Shown here piece by piece: positions 35,177 through 39,820 of a stretch of DNA of 39,820 nt. Numbering within the stretch: the stretch's first letter is position 1; every line of letters starts with the position of its first letter. Origin of the DNA: Hyphomicrobiales bacterium (lineage in GTDB: Bacteria > Pseudomonadota > Alphaproteobacteria > Rhizobiales > JAJFHC01); the NCBI GenBank assembly GCA_021775835.1, contig JAJFHC010000148.1, positions 1-39,820 on the forward strand. Direction: 5' to 3'. The position numbers and the translations under genes are program-made. The notes below the pieces were generated by a model, which made no database searches, was not told where the DNA came from, and saw only the letters and a program-made list of their open reading frames with translations.

Positions 35177-36807
35177 AACGCCTCGGCCTGCTCTCGGAGT
35201 TTGAATTTCTGCACCTTGCCGGTAGAGGTTTTGGGCAGCTCGGTGAAGATAACTGTTCGCGGGCATTTGAAATGCGCGATATTTTCCCGGCAGAAATCGA
35301 TGATTTCCTGTTGTGTGATGTTACCGGCGTCGGCGCGCAAGGCGACAAAAGCACAAGGTGTCTCGCCCCATTTATCGTCGGGCCGCGCGACCACGGCGGC
35401 CTCCAGCACGGCAGGGTGCCGGTACAGCGTGTCCTCAACCTCGATTGATGAAATGTTCTCGCCGCCGGAGATGATGATGTCCTTGGATCTGTCCTTGAGT
35501 TGGATGTATCCGTCGGGATGCCAGACGCCAAGGTCGCCGGAATGGAACCAGCCCCCGGCGAAACATTCCTCGCTTGCTTTCGGGTTTTTTAGATATCCCT
35601 TCATGACCACATTGCCCTGAAACATGACTTCCCCGATGGTTTCTCCATCCTGGGGCACGGTCTCCATGGTTTCCGGATCCCGCACCGACAAGCCCTCAAG
35701 GACTGCCAGACGGACACCCTGGCGGGCTTTGATGGCGGCACGCTCGGTCGCGGGCAGTGCGTCCCATTCATCGTGCCAGGCGTTGACCACTGCCGGGCCG
35801 TAGGTTTCCGTCAGGCCATAGACATGGATCACGTTGAAACCGGCATCGTCCATCGCCTGCAGGGTTGCCGCTGGCGGGGGCGCTGCCGCCGTGAAGAAGG
35901 TGATGCGCTCGTCCAATGTGCGTCTTTCTTCAGCCGTGGCATTGACCAGCAGTCCCATGATGATCGGCGCCCCGCACATGTGGGTCACACCGTGTTCCGC
36001 ACAGGCGTCGTATATTCGTTTTGCCTCTATCCTGCGCAGACAGACATGCGTGCCTGCGACGATGCTGAGCGACCAGGTAAAGCACCATCCGTTGCAGTGA
36101 AACATGGGCAAGGTCCACAGGTAAACCGGATGCTGGCCCATGGCGGCGGTGACGACATTACCCATGGCCAGGAGATAGGCCCCACGGTGGTGGAAGACGA
36201 CGCCCTTGGGATTGCCTGTGGTTCCCGACGTGTAATTCAGCGTGATGGCGTCCCATTCGTCTCCCGGAGGCTGCCAGGCATATTCGGGATCTCCGCCGGC
36301 GATGAATTCCTCGTAGCCGATCGTGCCGGCCCGCTTGTCATTGCCGAACTGTTCATCGTCGATATCGATCACCAGTGGGTTGCCTTCTGCCAGAGCCAAG
36401 GCCTGGGACGCGACTTCGGCGAATTCCGGGTCCACCAGAAAAACTTTCGCTTCGCCATGATCAAGTATGAAACCGATGTTAGCGGCATCGAGACGGGTGT
36501 TGATGGCGTTGAGGACGGCACCGGCCATGGGAACACCGTAATGTGCGTCAAGCATGGCGGGCACATTCGGCGCTATGATCGCTACGGTTTCACCTTTTTT
36601 CACGCCATGGCGTTCCAGCGCGGATGCCAGCCTGCGGCATCTTCGATAAAACTCGGCGTATGAGTAGGACAGATTGCCATGTATTACAGCCGTTTGATCG
36701 GGATATACTGTGGCGGAGCGTTCTAGAAATGGCAAAGGAGACAAGGGTTGATGATTGGCGGAATTTTTGTCTAGATCCTTGTCGAAAAGACCGGTTTGTG
36801 GCGACAT
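35173..36807 (-). CDS. AMP-dependent acyl-CoA ligase
   Basis: A 544-residue ANL-family enzyme. The ATG at 36807 has GGAGAA upstream; the longer frame is rejected. It activates a carboxylic acid with ATP to the acyl-AMP and then the CoA thioester. Visible are the P-loop YTSGTTGNPKGV, YGLTETYGP, GWFHSGDLG, DRSKDIIISGGENIS, and the catalytic-lysine region LPKTSTGKVQKFKLR. The type (medium chain or methylthio-acid ligases such as AlkK or DmdB) is suggested by length and motifs only. Its stop overlaps the Rieske start by 4 bp, so the two are coupled. A tandem repeat lies 27-50 bp upstream of its ATG. Confidence 0.9.
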   Translation of the reverse strand: MSPQTGLFDKDLDKNSANHQPLSPLPFLERSATVYPDQTAVIHGNLSYSYAEFYRRCRRLASALERHGVKKGETVAIIAPNVPAMLDAHYGVPMAGAVLNAINTRLDAANIGFILDHGEAKVFLVDPEFAEVASQALALAEGNPLVIDIDDEQFGNDKRAGTIGYEEFIAGGDPEYAWQPPGDEWDAITLNYTSGTTGNPKGVVFHHRGAYLLAMGNVVTAAMGQHPVYLWTLPMFHCNGWCFTWSLSIVAGTHVCLRRIEAKRIYDACAEHGVTHMCGAPIIMGLLVNATAEERRTLDERITFFTAAAPPPAATLQAMDDAGFNVIHVYGLTETYGPAVVNAWHDEWDALPATERAAIKARQGVRLAVLEGLSVRDPETMETVPQDGETIGEVMFQGNVVMKGYLKNPKASEECFAGGWFHSGDLGVWHPDGYIQLKDRSKDIIISGGENISSIEVEDTLYRHPAVLEAAVVARPDDKWGETPCAFVALRADAGNITQQEIIDFCRENIAHFKCPRTVIFTELPKTSTGKVQKFKLREQAEAL

Positions 36808-36833
36808 ACTGAATTCTCCGGAAAAGCAAAGAG

Positions 36834-36857
36834 GCAATCGAACTGAGCAATCGAACT
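36834..36857. repeat. Tandem 11-bp direct repeat upstream of the ligase-Rieske operon
   Basis: GCAATCGAACT occurs at 36834-36844 and 36847-36857, 13 bp from start to start, a little more than one helical turn. A third partial copy, GCAATCG, is at 36903-36909. They lie in the 259-bp divergent region, close to the ligase start, in a position suited to a repressor or activator array. Confidence 0.55.
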
Positions 36858-37066
36858 TGCTGGTTTTCTCGTCTGGGAAGCTAGCGAAACTCTGGTTTCG
36901 AAGCAATCGGGCGTTTGGGTGTCATCCGATAGTTTAATTTCGTTACCCCCGAATGCAGAGTAGGCGTTGTCTGGCAAGCACGATGGGGATGGTGTTGGAC
37001 TTGGAAGTGCGATCGGGTAGCTGATCGGCACTACAGGACTATTTTGACCCTGGAGGGGTTTGTTGA

Positions 37067-38971
37067 ATGAGCAAATATCACGACGTCTATGAAGCTTGGA
37101 AGAATGATCCCCACGGTTTCTGGAGTCAGGCGGCCGAAGACATCGACTGGGACCGACGCTGGGACAACGTCTATTCCCGGACCGACGACCTCGACCGCTG
37201 GTTTGCCGGAGCCCGATGCAATACCTGTTACAATTGCCTGGACCGGCATGTGGAACAGGGCAGGGGTGATCAGGCAGCCCTGATCTACGACAGCCCAATC
37301 ACGGATCAGGCGAAGACGTTCACCTATTCGCAACTGCTCGACGAGGTGGCGACATTTGCCGCTGTTCTGCAAAACCTGGGTGCTGGACGTGGCGACCGCG
37401 TAATCCTGTATATGCCAATGATTCCGGAAGCCGCAATTGCAATGCTGGCGTGTGCCCGGATTGGCGCCATACATTCCGTCGTGTTCGGCGGATTTGCCTC
37501 CAAGGAGCTTGCCACACGTATCGACGACGCCAAACCCAGCGTCATGGTCGCCGCATCATGCGGCATCGAACCCGGCAAGGTGATTGCCTACAAGCCGCTG
37601 CTTGACGAAGCCATCGACCTGTCCAGTCACAAGCCGGACGCCTGTATCGTGTTTCAGAGACCGATGTGCGAAGCCAGCCTGATGGATGGTCGCGACCACG
37701 ATTGGGCGGCTAAAACAGAAGCAGCCCGGCAGGCCGGTGAAAAGGCGGACTGTGTCAGCGTCGAGGCGACCGATCCGCTCTACATTCTCTATACGTCCGG
37801 TACGACAGGTCAGCCCAAGGGTGTGATCCGGGACAATGGCGGCCATATGGTGGCGCTCAAATGGTCCATGAAAAACATCTACGACATCAACCCGGGTGAG
37901 GTTTACTGGGCAGCGTCCGATGTGGGGTGGGTCGTCGGCCACTCCTATATCGTCTACGCACCACTGCTACACGGATGCACGACGATCCTGTTCGAGGGTA
38001 AACCCGTTGGCACCCCAGATGCGGGGACTTTCTGGCGTGTCATCAGCGATCATGGCGTGGTGAGCCTGTTTACCGCGCCGACTGCCTTTCGTGCCATCAA
38101 GAAGGAAGACCCGTCAGGGAGTTTTATCGGCAAATACGACATGTCAAAATTTCGCACCCTGTTCCTGGCCGGAGAGCGTGCCGATCCCGATACTCTCCAA
38201 TGGGCCGAGGACAAGCTGGGCGTACCAGTCATTGATCACTGGTGGCAGACGGAAACCGGCTGGTCGATCGCCGCAAATCCGATGGGGCTGGGGATGCTGC
38301 CGGTCAAACACGGCTCGCCGACGGTCGCAATGCCAGGTTACGACGTGCATATCCTCGACGAGAATTGCAAAGAGGTCGAGCGGGGCGAGATTGGGGCGAT
38401 TTCCGTAAAGCTGCCGTTGCCGCCCGGTTGTCTGCCGACGCTCTGGAACAACGATGAGCGATTTCGCGAAAGCTACCTGAACGAGTTTCCCGGATATTAC
38501 CAAACAGCCGATGCCGGGTTCATGGACGAAGACGATTATCTCTACATCATGGCAAGAACCGATGACATCATCAATGTCGCCGGTCACCGGCTGTCGACCG
38601 GAGGCATGGAGGAGGTCCTGGCGAGCCACCCCGACGTTGCCGAATGTGCCGTGATCGGTATTGCCGACGCCCTGAAGGGCCAGGTGCCCGCAGGATTCGT
38701 GGTTTTGAACTCCGGCGTCAATCGGGATCCGTCCGAGATCGAGAAGGAATGCGTTGCTCTGGTGCGTCAGAAGATCGGCCCGGTCGCGGCCTTCAAACTG
38801 GCGATGGCCGTGGCCCGGCTGCCAAAGACCCGGTCAGGTAAAATTCTGCGCGGGACCATGCGGAAAATTGCTGATGGCGAGGAATACAACGCACCGGCAA
38901 CGATCGACGATCCGGTCATCCTCGATGAAATTACTCAATCCCTCAAGGACGCAGGAATCGTTTCCCGTTAG
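37067..38971 (+). CDS. prpE: Propionyl-CoA synthetase
   Basis: A 634-residue acetate/propionate-type CoA ligase; GGAGGGG precedes the ATG. PrpE-type landmarks: RWDNVYSRTDDLDRWF near the start, YTSGTTGQPKGVIRDNGGH, DVGWVVGHSYIVYAPLLHG, GVPVIDHWWQTETGW and the acylation-site lysine in RLPKTRSGKILRGTMRKIAD. It activates propionate (and acetate less well) to the CoA thioester. No methylcitrate or methylmalonyl genes are in the window. It is divergent from the ligase-Rieske operon, and the propionyl-CoA link could be meaningful if that operon yields a C3 acid. It is convergent with the TrcR-like gene (26 bp). Confidence 0.94.
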   Translation: MSKYHDVYEAWKNDPHGFWSQAAEDIDWDRRWDNVYSRTDDLDRWFAGARCNTCYNCLDRHVEQGRGDQAALIYDSPITDQAKTFTYSQLLDEVATFAAVLQNLGAGRGDRVILYMPMIPEAAIAMLACARIGAIHSVVFGGFASKELATRIDDAKPSVMVAASCGIEPGKVIAYKPLLDEAIDLSSHKPDACIVFQRPMCEASLMDGRDHDWAAKTEAARQAGEKADCVSVEATDPLYILYTSGTTGQPKGVIRDNGGHMVALKWSMKNIYDINPGEVYWAASDVGWVVGHSYIVYAPLLHGCTTILFEGKPVGTPDAGTFWRVISDHGVVSLFTAPTAFRAIKKEDPSGSFIGKYDMSKFRTLFLAGERADPDTLQWAEDKLGVPVIDHWWQTETGWSIAANPMGLGMLPVKHGSPTVAMPGYDVHILDENCKEVERGEIGAISVKLPLPPGCLPTLWNNDERFRESYLNEFPGYYQTADAGFMDEDDYLYIMARTDDIINVAGHRLSTGGMEEVLASHPDVAECAVIGIADALKGQVPAGFVVLNSGVNRDPSEIEKECVALVRQKIGPVAAFKLAMAVARLPKTRSGKILRGTMRKIADGEEYNAPATIDDPVILDEITQSLKDAGIVSR

Positions 38972-38997
38972 AGACCTTGGTCCAGTCTTGACCCGGT

Positions 38998-39801
38998 CTA
39001 TTCTTCCGGTTCGGGCTTCAGTTCCTTGAGCTTGGCGAATACGGAATCAGGATCAATAACCTCGTCCTCATCCGAAGGTTCCGGTGCAACGGGCTCAGAG
39101 GTACCGAACACGGATTCGACATTGGCCGGTTTTTCCCGATCGAGTTGTTCTTCAATCTCGGCCGCCGTTGCTTCCACTTCAACAACAGGTTCGGGAGCGG
39201 CCACGGTTTCAGATACGGGAAGCAGGGTGCCTGACTTGCGGGCTTCCGCTTCGGCCACCTTGCGTTCGCGCTCAAGACGTGTGGCGGCTTTCTGGACAGC
39301 GCCGTCAAGTTCGGTCTGTTTGCACAGTCCGAGTGTTACCGGATCAACAGGCTTGATGTTGGCCGAATTCCAGTGGCTCCTCTCCCGGATCGCCTGAATG
39401 GTCGGTTTAGTCGTGCCGACTAGCTTGATCACCTGGCTGTCAGTAAGCTCGGGGTGATTGCGTAGGAGCCACGAAATGGCGTCGGGCCGATCTTGCCGGC
39501 GTGATACGGGTGTGTAGCGGGGACCGCGTTTGGTCTTTACTTCAGGGATATCGACTTTCGATTCCGCCAGTTTCAGCTGATAAGCCGGATTGGACTGGGC
39601 CATTTCAAGTTCGTCACGCGTCAATTGCCCCGACGAAAGCGGATCCATGCCCTTGATGCCCTGAGCGACGTCGCCATCGGCTATGCCCTTGACTTCCAGT
39701 TCGTGCAACTGACAGAAGTTGGCGATCTGATCGAATGTCAACGACGTATTGTCGACAAGCCACACGGCGGTGGCTTTTGGCATGAGCGGTAATCTAGACA
39801 T
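38998..39801 (-). CDS. TrcR-like regulator (DUF1013)
   Basis: A 267-residue protein. The ATG at 39801 has GGAGGA 8 bp upstream. Residues 1-160 are the conserved DUF1013 domain: PKATAVWLVDNTSLTFDQIA, GIKGMDPLSSGQL, and a helix-turn-helix-like DSQVIKLVGTTKPTIQAIRE. Current annotation schemes name this family cell cycle transcriptional regulator TrcR; it is found across alphaproteobacteria. The last 100 residues are acidic and low complexity (Glu, Pro, Val), probably disordered. The start lies 19 bp from the window edge, so any upstream promoter is outside the view. Confidence 0.9.
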   Translation of the reverse strand: MSRLPLMPKATAVWLVDNTSLTFDQIANFCQLHELEVKGIADGDVAQGIKGMDPLSSGQLTRDELEMAQSNPAYQLKLAESKVDIPEVKTKRGPRYTPVSRRQDRPDAISWLLRNHPELTDSQVIKLVGTTKPTIQAIRERSHWNSANIKPVDPVTLGLCKQTELDGAVQKAATRLERERKVAEAEARKSGTLLPVSETVAAPEPVVEVEATAAEIEEQLDREKPANVESVFGTSEPVAPEPSDEDEVIDPDSVFAKLKELKPEPEE

Positions 39802-39820
39802 GATAAATTCCTCCGGGACC

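Overview
The window looks like chromosomal core DNA from a free-living alphaproteobacterium, most likely in or near Rhodospirillales. This rests on gene content: a cysteine-free 41-residue L36, a GapR (DUF2312) protein next to DUF1244 and N-formylglutamate amidohydrolase, a TrcR/DUF1013 protein, a three-subunit proton-translocating transhydrogenase as in Rhodospirillum, two YdcH/DUF465 proteins, and a DgcA-like flavoprotein. G+C is moderately high and even. I saw no phage, transposase, CRISPR array, tRNA or rRNA gene. No species is claimed.

Layout. (1) 1-3.6 kb: rpmJ with a clear promoter and terminator, an exported TPR protein, a membrane-anchored alpha/beta hydrolase, and a convergent membrane protein ending in a BA14K-like motif. 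(2) 3.9-7.6 kb: a minus-strand pair, pyruvate kinase 1 and a DUF1036 protein, faces a plus-strand run of N-formylglutamate amidohydrolase, DUF1244 and gapR. (3) 7.7-11.3 kb: a MepK-like (DUF882) endopeptidase and an LdtD/YcbB-like L,D-transpeptidase on the minus strand, a probable pair that breaks and makes 3-3 peptidoglycan crosslinks. (4) 11.4-16.5 kb: an NtrC-type response regulator divergent from an M3 oligoendopeptidase and an ABC1/AarF kinase-like protein. (5) 16.6-19.9 kb: aa3 oxidase subunit IV and pntA1-pntA2-pntB. (6) 20.3-24.0 kb: a Tat-exported family 5 solute-binding protein, a strong terminator, and a convergent DgcA-like flavoprotein with unusual active-site and cluster residues. 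(7) 24.3-27.4 kb: a GST, pyruvate kinase 2 and an MscS channel.

(8) 27.4-30.7 kb, minus strand: a DMT exporter translationally coupled to an alpha/beta hydrolase, a TPR lipoprotein, and rpsU with its terminator. (9) 30.8-34.0 kb: purE-purK with a good promoter, a GGDEF diguanylate cyclase with an intact I-site, and two small YdcH proteins. (10) 34.1-39.8 kb: a coupled operon of an acyl-CoA ligase and a Rieske oxygenase, divergent from a propionyl-CoA synthetase, then a TrcR-like regulator at the right edge.

Most of the window is conserved housekeeping. The parts that may hold undescribed biology are catabolic: the ligase-Rieske operon with its tandem operator-like repeat, and the DgcA-like flavoprotein with a perfect 19-bp palindrome upstream. 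No clearly new multi-gene system is visible, and none is claimed. Many start codons were moved inward from the longest open frame, using Shine-Dalgarno spacing, signal peptides and family lengths.
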